64,000 nucleotides of DNA from the NCBI RefSeq assembly GCF_023897015.1, contig NZ_JAMHFY010000009.1, positions 1 to 64,000 of the forward strand, given 5' to 3'. Positions 1-8,090 of this stretch are shown one piece after another. Every line of letters begins with the position of its first letter. Position 1 is the first letter of the stretch. The DNA comes from Desulfosporosinus nitroreducens (GTDB lineage Bacteria; Bacillota; Desulfitobacteriia; Desulfitobacteriales; Desulfitobacteriaceae). Both the position numbers and the translations under genes were made by a program. Below the pieces are notes generated by a model, which saw only the letters and a program-made list of their open reading frames with translations, was not told the DNA's origin and did no database searches.

Positions 1-68
1 CCCTGTAAAACAGAGTCAGTTAAATTTTGGCTATAGAGCCTCTTTTTCTAACTGTCTATTTTACAGGG
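1..68. repeat. Long imperfect hairpin, possible IS-end remnant
   Basis: Bases 1-22 and 49-68 are near-complementary arms (ccctgtaaaa at the left edge, ttttacaggg at the right edge) around a loop of about 26 bases. There is no T-run, so a terminator is unlikely. The arm sequence resembles IS3-type terminal inverted repeats facing each other with almost nothing between them. The window edge cuts the left arm, so the true element may start further left. Confidence 0.45.
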
Positions 69-205
69 TCCATTTTAAAAAGATTTTAGCCCCTTTTTTA
101 GTGGTCTCTCCCCAATCGACCTGGCATGAGTACGAGTTCGTAACCATTTGGGATAAGTTAACACAATATAAATCAAATCGCACTTACGGGAACAGTTACC
201 CGTTC

Positions 206-245
206 AAAAGAAAGGAGAGCCGGGCAGCTCTCCTTTCTTTTTTTA
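206..245 (+). terminator. Rho-independent terminator
   Basis: A stem of about 15 bp (aaaagaaaggagagc pairing with gctctcctttctttt) has a short cgggca loop and is followed on the plus strand by a run of T. The arms are A/T rich at their outer ends, so the hairpin may work in both directions and also end the minus-strand nitroreductase transcript. Confidence 0.7.
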
Positions 246-256
246 CCAAAACACCT

Positions 257-1000
257 TTATAAAATTCTATAATTTGCAACGGCAATTAAATCTTCATCTT
301 CATCCTTTTTTTGCCCTGCATATAACATTCGTTTAAACTCATAGCCTTTATTCTTCATGGTAATTTCCATAAAGCACAGAAATATGCCCATATCAATGCT
401 ATTAAAATATGGGCGTCTGCCTTCCGGTATCATGGAACGAACTTGCGTTGAGCGATATATTTGAATATCCGCGCTCTCGCAAAAAACACGCCATGGCTGC
501 GAATTACACGAACTTGGCGCATACCTCACTACATTTGCTACATCTACTAAACTCTCACCATTCCAAATAATCGCTAATTCTTTGCGTTTTGCTTTCGTAT
601 AATCTTTTCTGAATTCTACCGAATGACCTTTACCAAAAGCCAACATAATCACAAAATCCAATCCGCCATACTGTTGCTCAGTGGTTTTCCCCATACCATA
701 CCAACACGCGCCTATATTTTCCGAGGCCATCCATAAATCGAGCTGCGCCAAAACGTATCCTATATTCAAAAGATAATCCTCTTTTTTTTCACTGTAAACT
801 AAAAGGCAGTATTCTCCACGTTTACACGTTGTTTTATCTTGTTTAACGATCTGATATTTTAAGTTAATATCATCAACTAAAGGTGGAAATTTGTAAAGCT
901 GCTGCTCAATCTTCTGCAATTCCTCATTTGAAAGCGCAAGTGTATCATCAAAGCGTCTGAACGATTTTCGTTTAAATATCATATCATACATATCATACAA
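257..1000 (-). CDS. Putative TM nitroreductase family protein, copy 1
   Basis: A 247-residue nitroreductase-like flavoprotein of the TM1586 type: early RKSFRRFDD, then a central block with APSSCNSQPWRV (about residues 160-172) that resembles the FMN-contacting region. Likely a cytoplasmic NAD(P)H-dependent reductase; the substrate is unknown. It is nearly identical to the protein at 24070-24915, and the similarity extends about 90 bp upstream of both starts. Compared with that copy, two bases (GA) are missing just before the end, so this protein stops at ANYRIL and has lost the original C-terminal residues. The start is inferred from the start of homology with the paralogue. Confidence 0.75.
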   Translation of the reverse strand: MYDMYDMIFKRKSFRRFDDTLALSNEELQKIEQQLYKFPPLVDDINLKYQIVKQDKTTCKRGEYCLLVYSEKKEDYLLNIGYVLAQLDLWMASENIGACWYGMGKTTEQQYGGLDFVIMLAFGKGHSVEFRKDYTKAKRKELAIIWNGESLVDVANVVRYAPSSCNSQPWRVFCESADIQIYRSTQVRSMIPEGRRPYFNSIDMGIFLCFMEITMKNKGYEFKRMLYAGQKKDEDEDLIAVANYRIL

Positions 1001-1088
1001 AATCTTTCTCTCCCCTCATAGAACATATTCGGAGAGTAACCGATTAAAAAATAATATTCAACTTAATTTTTAAAATATCCTTTCATTG

Positions 1089-1570
1089 CTATCCTTCAAA
1101 AACCTGATTTAAACAAGTAATTGATTTTTCTGAAAATATACGGACATAAGATTCAATATCTCTCAAATGTTCACGCACCAATTGTTCTTCTACTCCGAAA
1201 GGCGCATATACCGTATAAATAACACGGGTTGTATGCTCCGTTATGGCAGTTCGCAGGTCCGGGCCCCGAAGGATACTTGAGATGATGGCTTCTTGATCCT
1301 CAATCATAATGTCACCAGGTATGGTTGTTACATTATGACCACTCAGAGTTGTGAAGCTTTCGCTCCCAGTTGAGACTTTCAAACTCAGCGGTGTCTTTAT
1401 TTTATCGAGATCGTGGCTGGCTGTCAGAAACGTATTTTTTAGCTCCGCCATAACATTGCTTCAACCAACGTTGTAGAACCTGCCGCAAAAAGGGCAGGTT
1501 TCACACATGTCAGATATTCTATCTGCAGGAAAAGATTATTCACATACTGCCTGACAGCAACATCATATTC
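1089..1570 (-). pseudogene. B3/B4 tRNA-synthetase-like domain protein, frameshifted remnant
   Basis: The open part (1089-1451, 120 codons) is the C-terminal half of a B3/4-domain protein (PheT-like editing fold), with GDIMIEDQEAIISSIL and VYAPFGVEEQLVREHL. Upstream, in the +1 frame, the bases encode FLQIEYLTCVKPALFAAG then STTLVEAML, which joins naturally to MAELKNTFLTASHDLDKI. One base is therefore missing near 1443. Coding sense stops at a TAA at 1571-1573, just before the MATE stop codon, so the N-terminal half is deleted. Stand-alone B3/4 proteins are thought to act in editing mischarged tRNA or in related binding; this copy is very likely non-functional. Confidence 0.75.
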
Positions 1571-1594
1571 TTAATTCCTTTAGGGGCTATTCTG

Positions 1595-2917
1595 TTACTC
1601 CGCCGGACACTTTTCATTTTGCCGAATTAAAACAAAGGTTATGATAATCGTAAAGGCTTCTGTTACAGGTGCTACAAGCCATACACCTGTCATACCAAAT
1701 AATGAAGGTAATGTGAAGATACATATTAATAACACCACCAAGCCTCTGGAGGAAGAAATGAGTGCTGACTCTTTTGCTTTTCCAATGGATGTAAAGTAGA
1801 AGGTGGTAATGGTATTGATTCCCGAAAACAAAAAGGAAAACATAAAAATGCCAAGTCCTGAACGAATTAGGATTGCAACACTTTCACTGCTGACAAAAAC
1901 ATTGCTAAACCAGTCTGACACAACTGACAATATAATCATGACCGCTGCTCCTGATAAAAATACAAACAGATTGGTCAACTTTCGAATCGTTTTGCTTAAT
2001 TCAATTTCTTCCGCACCATAAGAGAAACTGATCAGGGGACTCGCACCCTGTCCAAAACCAATAATGACCATTCCAAATAAATATGCCACATATCCTACTA
2101 TGGTAAACGCAGCCACTCCCGGAACACCTACTGTTCTCATAATCACCCAGTTATACGCAAACATAGAGATACTCATGGACATCTGTCCAATGAATTCTGA
2201 GCTACCGTTTAATACAGTATCCCGTAACACACTTTTTGAAAATTTCAATCTCCGGAACTTGTAAACACTTGATTTTTTCAGAAAAAACATAACCATACAA
2301 ATCAACCCGATTAAAAGTGATATAAACGAGGCCGTAGCAACCCCCTCTATACCAAAATGGAACCATCGTATGAATAAATAATCCAAAAATATATTGCTTA
2401 CTACAGTCAGGATATTAATCAACATAAACAACTGCGGTTTACCTTCTCCTCGAATAAACATGCCAAACGTAGAATTTACGATCATAATAGGATACGCTAT
2501 GATCATAATGCAATAATATTTTTCAAAAAAGCTGGCAACCTGTACATCCATATTAAGTGCACCCATAATAGGTCTGAAAAAAGCAAGCACAAGTATACTT
2601 AATATTAACGATACAATGATGGTGGACATAACGGTCTGGTTAAACACATCATTACTTTTCTTTATATCCCCTGCTCCCAGTGCCATTCCCGCAATTGATA
2701 TGCCCCCGACGCTAAGCATGAGACCCACTCCCAAATAAATAAACAAAATGGGAAGACCAAGATTTACAGCAGCAATGCCTTCCTTCCCAACATAATTTCC
2801 AATAAAAAAGCCATCTACTATGGTAATAAGAGAAGTTAGCACCATTGCAATAATTGAGGGGATGGAAAACTGTAAAATCGTCTGCACCATTTTGTTTCTA
2901 ATACTTTCTAAATTCAT
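1595..2917 (-). CDS. MATE family multidrug efflux transporter
   Basis: A 440-residue integral membrane protein with about 12 hydrophobic segments and the usual MATE length. The N-terminus (PSIIAMVLTSLITIVDGFFIG) and the repeated GxG/P-rich helices resemble MepA-type cation-coupled exporters that expel cationic drugs and dyes. A strong AAAGGAG site precedes the ATG. An AraC-type regulator with a ligand-sensing domain lies immediately upstream on the same strand (about 90 bp gap), which fits a drug-inducible pair. The substrate cannot be told from sequence. Confidence 0.85.
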   Translation of the reverse strand: MNLESIRNKMVQTILQFSIPSIIAMVLTSLITIVDGFFIGNYVGKEGIAAVNLGLPILFIYLGVGLMLSVGGISIAGMALGAGDIKKSNDVFNQTVMSTIIVSLILSILVLAFFRPIMGALNMDVQVASFFEKYYCIMIIAYPIMIVNSTFGMFIRGEGKPQLFMLINILTVVSNIFLDYLFIRWFHFGIEGVATASFISLLIGLICMVMFFLKKSSVYKFRRLKFSKSVLRDTVLNGSSEFIGQMSMSISMFAYNWVIMRTVGVPGVAAFTIVGYVAYLFGMVIIGFGQGASPLISFSYGAEEIELSKTIRKLTNLFVFLSGAAVMIILSVVSDWFSNVFVSSESVAILIRSGLGIFMFSFLFSGINTITTFYFTSIGKAKESALISSSRGLVVLLICIFTLPSLFGMTGVWLVAPVTEAFTIIITFVLIRQNEKCPAE

Positions 2918-3007
2918 AAAAAATAGACTCCTTTCAAATCGAACTATAACTCAGTGGCAGTTCTCATTATAGAAAGAAGTCTATTTTTTTACTTCTGAAT
3001 TCTTGCT

Positions 3008-3847
3008 CTATTTAATCGGTATACACAAGTCCATCACAACATGCATGTTTTCTCTATCAACCGCCCGATAAATATCCAAACCATATCTTTCATCCATTTC
3101 ATAGCCACTACATGCCAGCCAGATATTAAAGATACCTTGAAAAGCGACAAAAATCTCCTGAATGAATCCTTCGAAACGGTAAACTGCAAATTTGCCGCCT
3201 TTTATAGTGGTCACGTTATCCAGAGAACAGCGTTTATCAACTGTCATACAGATATCATATAAACATTGCTCTACACTTGTTATGGAAGGATCGTCATAGG
3301 ATCTTTCAATCAATAGCGTATTTTCCGTAAAGAAGTTTTTATACTTTTCTGTAAAGGCGCACCAATTATTTCCCAGATCAATATAGTTTCCAATGTGTCT
3401 TTCATAGATAACAAAGAAATCATCAAATACCTGAATTGAAGTCTGTTGATTATATTCTTCAAATGATTTAAATTTGGCAAGATCAGGATAAAAGGGATGA
3501 GGTACACAGGTAGTATTCACACTCTTTCGAAATTCTGCCGGAGAAATGCTATGATGCTTCTTGAATACAGAACTGTAATTTGATGAACTATATCCATAGT
3601 CAAATCCTATGTCAGTAATGGACCTGTCTTTTTCAATCTTCAGTCGAATAGCACTTTGTTCCATTTTTAACCGTTTTATGAAGCTATAGATACTCTCTCC
3701 GGTTTCTGCCTTAAAAACTCTGCTAAAGTAATATTTTGAAAAATTACAGTAATTTGCAACATCTTTAACGGTAATTTCCTCATCTAAATGAGGCATGATA
3801 TAATCAATACTTTGATTTACCAATTCGTTTGTGATCATAATACGCAA
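3008..3847 (-). CDS. AraC family regulator with GyrI-like effector domain
   Basis: A 279-residue protein. Residues about 12-105 form the double helix-turn-helix of AraC/XylS regulators (YYFSRVFKAETGESIYSFI, then GFDYGYSSSNYSSVFKKH). Residues about 125-279 resemble the GyrI/BmrR ligand-binding fold. This pairing (Rob/SoxS-like head, small-molecule sensor) usually activates efflux or stress genes. It lies directly upstream of the MATE pump in the same orientation, so it is probably its regulator. The end of this module abuts the truncated kinase at 3904-4119, suggesting the module was inserted or the region deleted there. Confidence 0.8.
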   Translation of the reverse strand: MRIMITNELVNQSIDYIMPHLDEEITVKDVANYCNFSKYYFSRVFKAETGESIYSFIKRLKMEQSAIRLKIEKDRSITDIGFDYGYSSSNYSSVFKKHHSISPAEFRKSVNTTCVPHPFYPDLAKFKSFEEYNQQTSIQVFDDFFVIYERHIGNYIDLGNNWCAFTEKYKNFFTENTLLIERSYDDPSITSVEQCLYDICMTVDKRCSLDNVTTIKGGKFAVYRFEGFIQEIFVAFQGIFNIWLACSGYEMDERYGLDIYRAVDRENMHVVMDLCIPIK

Positions 3848-3903
3848 CTCCCATTGCTTTCTGCTATCATTTTACAATAACATCATATATTTAACTAGAA
3901 AAT

Positions 3904-4119
3904 CTAAGGTGCCATAGCTCGCTTTAGATATTCGGTTAGCTTTTCTATTTGCTGATATCTCCATCTCGTAAACATGAAGGATACTGCACCCATTAAAAGC
4001 AACGCTAACAAGGCGATGATCCCTGAGACGGGATTAAAAAAATAGCAGGCAACAAAACCTACTATTACAACTGCAGCCAAAAGTGTGATATATAGTTTAA
4101 TTTCCTTATTTCGCAACAC
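3904..4119 (-). pseudogene. Sensor histidine kinase, N-terminal fragment
   Basis: A GTG start (4119) follows GGGGG and lies one base past the response-regulator stop, the usual spacing of a coupled two-component pair. The product begins VLRNKEIKLYITLLAAVV, has two transmembrane segments and a WRYQQIEKLTEYLKR linker, then stops after about 71 residues. HAMP, dimerisation and ATPase domains are missing. The longer frame starting at 4185 would overlap the regulator by 65 bases and is less likely. The kinase was truncated by whatever placed the AraC/MATE module next to it. Confidence 0.75.
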
Positions 4120-4120
4120 C

Positions 4121-4798
4121 TTAGCTGCCCCCTTTATATCCGATTCCACGAACAGTTTTGATAATTGATGGGTTTTGACTATCATCCTCGATCTTTTCGC
4201 GCAGACGTTTAATATAGACCGTTAAGGTATTATCATTGACAAATTCCCCTGCAAAATCCCAGAGACCTTCTAGAAGCTGATTACGACTGAGGACTTGTCC
4301 CTCGTTATTCGCAAAAAATAAGAGCAAGCGATACTCTAGAGAGGTTAATACAATTTCCTGTTCTCCTTTATAGACCTTTGCCTGTGCAGTATCTATCTTA
4401 AGATTACTCAACTGATAAACTGTTTTTATAAGCTCTGTCTTGTCATACCTGCGAGTAACAGATTTTAGACGAGAGAGCAGCTCTCTTATTCGAAAGGGCT
4501 TTGTTATATAGTCATCAGCGCCCATATCGAGACCCATAACGACATTAACCTCGTCATCGATTGCCGTTAAAAATATAACTGGGATATCGACCTTTGCCTT
4601 GATTAATTTGCAAAGATCATAGCCACTTCCGTCTGGAAGGGATAGATCAAGGATCGCTAAGTCAAAGCTATTCTCATAAAGTGTAGTTTTTGCTGACTTA
4701 ACATCCACACAGTGAGTTACAAGATATCCTTCTTGGGTGAGTGAGTAGCAAAGACCTGACGCAATGATTCGATCGTCTTCAACAAATAGTATTTTCAT
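4121..4798 (-). CDS. OmpR/PhoB family response regulator
   Basis: 225 residues. The receiver domain has the acidic pair at residues 8-9, phospho-acceptor Asp51 in LAILDLSLPDGSG and Lys100 in YITKPF. The C-terminal winged helix (about 130-225) ends with VRGIGYKGGS, typical of OmpR-type DNA-binding domains. Its expected kinase partner, immediately downstream, is truncated (3904-4119). The regulator is therefore an orphan here and may be unphosphorylated, or served by another kinase. Confidence 0.9.
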   Translation of the reverse strand: MKILFVEDDRIIASGLCYSLTQEGYLVTHCVDVKSAKTTLYENSFDLAILDLSLPDGSGYDLCKLIKAKVDIPVIFLTAIDDEVNVVMGLDMGADDYITKPFRIRELLSRLKSVTRRYDKTELIKTVYQLSNLKIDTAQAKVYKGEQEIVLTSLEYRLLLFFANNEGQVLSRNQLLEGLWDFAGEFVNDNTLTVYIKRLREKIEDDSQNPSIIKTVRGIGYKGGS

Positions 4799-4963
4799 TT
4801 TGCCATGATCTCCTTGTCTCTGTAATCAATTCCCTTAACCTTTTCCGCCACACCTCATAGTGAACTAACAAGGCTTCCCATACTCTTCCATCGTGTATTC
4901 GTTAAATTCAACAGTATGGTATTAGCCACACTATGTCAAGAAGAAGCACACCCTAAGACAGAC

Positions 4964-4992
4964 AAAAGGAGCATCACGTTTCATGATGCCCC
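4964..4992 (-). terminator. Terminator downstream of the VOC gene
   Basis: On the minus strand ggggcatca tgaaacg tgatgctcc forms a stem of about 9 bp followed by TTTT. It lies 20 bases beyond the stop of the VOC gene at 5012. Confidence 0.55.
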
Positions 4993-5011
4993 TAACCGAA
5001 TCAACCATTAC

Positions 5012-5920
5012 TCATCCAGGCGAATACTTCATGGACTGGATTATTTTATAAGCCTTTATCAATTCAGCAATATCAAATTTCTTCATTTTAAGAAATGCTT
5101 CCGTTACTTGTGCCAATTTTGCAGCATTCTTAGTCTGCATCATCTCATTCATTACCGTGGGGACAATTTGCCATGAAAAGCCATATTTGTCCTTCAACCA
5201 ACCACATTGTTCTGCTTCAGGGACTGCGGATAGCTTATCCCAATAATAGTCGATTTCTTCTTGAGTATCGCACATCACCATCAAGGAAATGGCCTCATTA
5301 AACGTAAAGTTGTGCTCATGAGCGCTGTCCATCGCTGCAAAGGTTTGGTTTTCAAGTACAAAGTCGACATGTTGAATCGTGTTAGCTTTGTCTGGGGCAG
5401 CATCCTCGCCGTATCTAAGGATATGACCAACACTTGAATGTTTAAATAATGATGTATAGAAGCGGATGGCGTCTTCTGCATTTCCACACTGATCCCCGAC
5501 AAACATCAGCGTTGGGGTTATTTTTTGCTTAATCTCAAAATCACCCATGTACATTACTTGCCAAGAAAGGCCGTATTTGTCCATTACCCATCCATATTTT
5601 TCGCTAAACGGATAGGAGTCTAGCTCCATCAGCGCTGTGCCATTTTCGATAAGTTTGCCCCATAACCTTTCAACCTCTGAGACAGAACTACAAGCAATCA
5701 GAAAGGATACCGCTGGCGTAAATTTAAATAAGGGTCCCGCAGACAGCAACATGAATTCTTGTCCAGCAAGCTCAATTGTGATCATATCCACGGAGCCTGA
5801 TGGTGTGTCATTCAAGATAGTTTTGTCCTTGAGTTTTGATCCTTCAAATAGGGACATATAGAACTTTGATGCCTCATCGGCTTCCTTGTCAAACCATAAG
5901 TGTGGGACAATCCTTTGCAT
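5012..5920 (-). CDS. Tandem VOC / PhnB-like (3-demethylubiquinone methyltransferase-like) protein
   Basis: Two glyoxalase-fold halves of about 125 residues each; the first starts QRIVPHLWFDKEADEA, the second KITPTLMFVGDQCGNAEDAI. Each ends with a KYGxSWQ motif typical of PhnB-like proteins (PF06983). These are small cytoplasmic proteins of unknown or varied function, so no substrate is proposed. I chose the ATG at 5920 because GAGGGAG lies 7 bases before it; the longer frame from 5956 adds 12 residues with no homology. The tandem fusion is common in the family. Confidence 0.7.
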   Translation of the reverse strand: MQRIVPHLWFDKEADEASKFYMSLFEGSKLKDKTILNDTPSGSVDMITIELAGQEFMLLSAGPLFKFTPAVSFLIACSSVSEVERLWGKLIENGTALMELDSYPFSEKYGWVMDKYGLSWQVMYMGDFEIKQKITPTLMFVGDQCGNAEDAIRFYTSLFKHSSVGHILRYGEDAAPDKANTIQHVDFVLENQTFAAMDSAHEHNFTFNEAISLMVMCDTQEEIDYYWDKLSAVPEAEQCGWLKDKYGFSWQIVPTVMNEMMQTKNAAKLAQVTEAFLKMKKFDIAELIKAYKIIQSMKYSPG

Positions 5921-6045
5921 ATAGGTCTCCCTCGCCTTCACGCAGATTTTCCTCAATTATACTGCGTATTTAGAGAGACTCCAAATTTATAGAAAAACCG
6001 CTCCTCTTCCGGGACCCCAAGAAGGATGAGCGCCTGGGTGTAGGT

Positions 6046-6071
6046 CAAATTCGTCACCAGTGACGAATTTG
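6046..6071. repeat. Perfect 12-bp inverted repeat
   Basis: caaattcgtcac and gtgacgaatttg are perfect complements separated by two bases. The site lies in the gap between the VOC gene and the HxlR gene, with no T-run. It could be an operator or recombination site; nothing distinguishes these. Confidence 0.5.
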
Positions 6072-6159
6072 GATTACCGTCACTGTCGAGGGAAGCAAGC
6101 AGTTTGTCCCATACTCTTCGCAGAGCTGCATCAGTACGACATGAAGGCAGCTCTTCAAT

Positions 6160-6501
6160 TTAACAATTCTTATCCTTCAAAGTTTCGATGTATTCGTTTC
6201 CCCAAACTGCCAATTCTGCCAACACTTTTTTAAACTTTATCCCAATATCACTTAAAGAGTATTCGACCTTTGGCGGGACTTGGGGATAAATCTTTCTTTC
6301 AATCAATCCGTTCTCCTCCAAAGTGCGTAACTGTTTCGTCAGCGTTGACTGGGTTAAATCAGGCAACTGCCGCTGCAATTCTCCAAAGCGCATGGTCTTT
6401 TTTCCGAGATGGTAGAGAATAATTATTGACCATTTACCAGAAAGAACCTTCTGTGCAGTTGTATAAGGGCATATCCCAAATAAATCTTTCTCCAATTCCA
6501 C
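6160..6501 (-). CDS. HxlR family transcriptional regulator
   Basis: 113 residues, a normal length for the family. It has the HxlR signature LSGKWSIIILYHLGKKTMRF followed by a winged helix (LPDLTQSTLTKQLRTLEENGLIERKIYP) and a DNA-contact hairpin VPPKVEYSLSD. CysXaa at residue 11 (GICPYT) lies where redox- or electrophile-sensing HxlR proteins have their cysteine. It is divergent to a flavin-oxidoreductase-like gene at 6615 and probably controls it. Confidence 0.85.
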   Translation of the reverse strand: MELEKDLFGICPYTTAQKVLSGKWSIIILYHLGKKTMRFGELQRQLPDLTQSTLTKQLRTLEENGLIERKIYPQVPPKVEYSLSDIGIKFKKVLAELAVWGNEYIETLKDKNC

Positions 6502-6614
6502 AATCTCCTCCCGACAGTATCTATTTAGATACTATGTATCATAAATAATCGTACTTGTTATTTCAAGACTTTTACTGTAAATTTATTGTATAAATTTGAA
6601 AGGAGATTTCTTTA

Positions 6615-7007
6615 ATGCAAGAAGTTTTTGATTTCTTAAAGAAGTGCCAGACTTATTACTTAGCAACCGTCGATGGAGATCAGCCACGAGTTCGTCCCTT
6701 TGGAACTGTCAACATTTTTGAGGGTAAGCTTTATATTCAGACTGGTAAGGTAAAGGACGTTTCAAAACAAATGACAGCAAATCCCAAAATTGAAATTTGC
6801 GCTTTTAATGGCCAAGAATGGATTCGTATCCAGGCCGTTGCAGTAGAGGATGACCGTGTTGAAGCAAAGGAGAGTATGCTTGAAAGCTATCCTACACTTC
6901 AGTCTCGGTACTCTGCAACAGATCCTAACACCCAGGTATTGTATTTGCAGGATGCAGTAGCTACGATAGCTACCTTTACAGGTGAACCTAAAATAATTAA
7001 GTTCTAA
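6615..7007 (+). CDS. Pyridoxamine 5'-phosphate oxidase family (split-barrel FMN) protein
   Basis: 130 residues: MQEVFDFLKKCQTYYLATVDGDQPRVRPFG, with the split-barrel pattern of small FMN- or F420-binding oxidoreductases, including YFRxAT-like TYYLATVDG, and KVKDVSKQMTANPKIEICAF. Likely a cytoplasmic FMN-binding reductase of unknown substrate. AAAGGAG stands 9 bases before the ATG. It is divergent from HxlR at 6501, the common arrangement for HxlR-regulated detoxification genes. Confidence 0.8.
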   Translation: MQEVFDFLKKCQTYYLATVDGDQPRVRPFGTVNIFEGKLYIQTGKVKDVSKQMTANPKIEICAFNGQEWIRIQAVAVEDDRVEAKESMLESYPTLQSRYSATDPNTQVLYLQDAVATIATFTGEPKIIKF

Positions 7008-7034
7008 TTTCCATTAAATAGCCACTTAAACATT

Positions 7035-7137
7035 ACAAGCCGCCTGGCACTGTGATATGCTCCCCATTTTCGGTAGTAGGTTAGAATTATTTAACCTGTC
7101 TACCTTTAGGGGAGCATACCTGTGAACGGTGGCTTGT
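7035..7137. repeat. Long imperfect palindrome, MITE-like IS-end pair
   Basis: tatgctcccc at 7056-7065 pairs perfectly with ggggagcata at 7109-7118. Inside, ggtagtaggtta faces aacctgtctacc, and outside acaagccgcc faces ggtggcttgt. Two IS-like terminal repeats thus face each other with about 8 bases between. This fits an internally deleted insertion sequence or a small MITE. No protein is encoded. Confidence 0.5.
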
Positions 7138-7160
7138 TCTTTTCACTTTTTAATCAATCA

Positions 7161-7308
7161 TTAAAACACATCAAAAAGACTCATCTGATCACTTTCCGGA
7201 ATTCCTTTAAAGCAGCCAAATTTCCGAAGTGAATCGATCGTGGCATTCCCAATCTTAGCCCTTTTCTTCACATCCTCTACGGAATCGAAGGGCTTTTCTT
7301 GGGCCGCG
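7161..7308 (-). pseudogene. polC: polC 3'-terminal fragment
   Basis: This minus-strand stretch is about 94% identical to the last part of polC at 31952-32098 (roughly 8-9 differences in 145 bases, counted by eye). It encodes the last 48 residues of PolC, including VKKRAKIGNATIDSLRKFG and ending DQMSLFDVF stop. Homology ends at ggccgcgt. It has no start and sits 30 bases downstream of pstB. It is a relic of a diverged second polC, not an assembly duplicate, because the differences include substitutions spread through the fragment. Confidence 0.85.
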
Positions 7309-7340
7309 TAATTAATCCATGCAACAACAGAGAAGAAACC

Positions 7341-8090
7341 CTATCCAAATAATCCTTGCAGATATTGTTTTGTTTCTTCTTCTTGAGGGTTTGTGAAAAA
7401 TTCCTCAGTATTATTCATTTCGATGAGCTTACCTTCTAGGAAAAAGGCAGTACAATCTGCAATTCTTCTCGCTTGCTGTAAATTATGAGTAACAATGACG
7501 ATGGTATAATGCTGGGAGAGCTTCACGATCAGATCCTCAATTATTTTAGTATTATGGATATCAAGGGATGAACAAGGTTCATCCATCAATAAAACCTCAG
7601 GTTCTACACATAAGGAGCGAGCTATACTGAGTCTTTGTTGTTGTCCACCTGAAAGCTTTAAAGCAGACATCGTTAAATGATCTTTTACTTCCTCATAAAG
7701 TCCACATAATCTTAATTTAGCTTCGATAATCCTATATAAGTTGACCTTACCTCTTACGCCATGATATTTCAAAGCGTAGGCTAGATTATTATAAATCGAC
7801 ATGGGAAAGGGTGTGGGTTGTTGAAAAACCAGGCCAATGTCCTTCCTTAACTTTGCTAAGGGTATCTGATGAATAGACTTCCCCTTAAAGAGGATCTCAC
7901 CTGATACTCTTGCTTGCTTTTCCTCGTCAATGAGTCGATTTAGAGTCCTAAGCAAAGTGGTTTTTCCACAACCGGATGGCCCGATAACCGCTAAGATTTT
8001 ATTGTAAGGAATGGCCAGATTAACCTTTTTAAGTATTTCCGCATCCCCAATAGCGACACTTAAATCGTTGAGTATTAGATGATGTTTCAT
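7341..8090 (-). CDS. pstB: Phosphate ABC transporter ATP-binding protein PstB
   Basis: 249 residues with Walker A GPSGCGKT (about 37-44), signature LSGGQQQR, Walker B VLLMDEPCSSLD and a switch His in VTHN. The membrane-associated ATPase of the high-affinity phosphate importer. It is the last gene of pstS-pstC-pstA-pstB, overlapping pstA by 4 bases (ATGA), consistent with translational coupling. No phoU follows, so regulation by PhoU, if any, comes from elsewhere. Confidence 0.9.
   Translation of the reverse strand: MKHHLILNDLSVAIGDAEILKKVNLAIPYNKILAVIGPSGCGKTTLLRTLNRLIDEEKQARVSGEILFKGKSIHQIPLAKLRKDIGLVFQQPTPFPMSIYNNLAYALKYHGVRGKVNLYRIIEAKLRLCGLYEEVKDHLTMSALKLSGGQQQRLSIARSLCVEPEVLLMDEPCSSLDIHNTKIIEDLIVKLSQHYTIVIVTHNLQQARRIADCTAFFLEGKLIEMNNTEEFFTNPQEEETKQYLQGLFG

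Noticed and set aside
2970-3000. Terminator between the MATE and AraC genes
   Set aside because: The arms are only 6 bp and there is no T-run on the coding strand.
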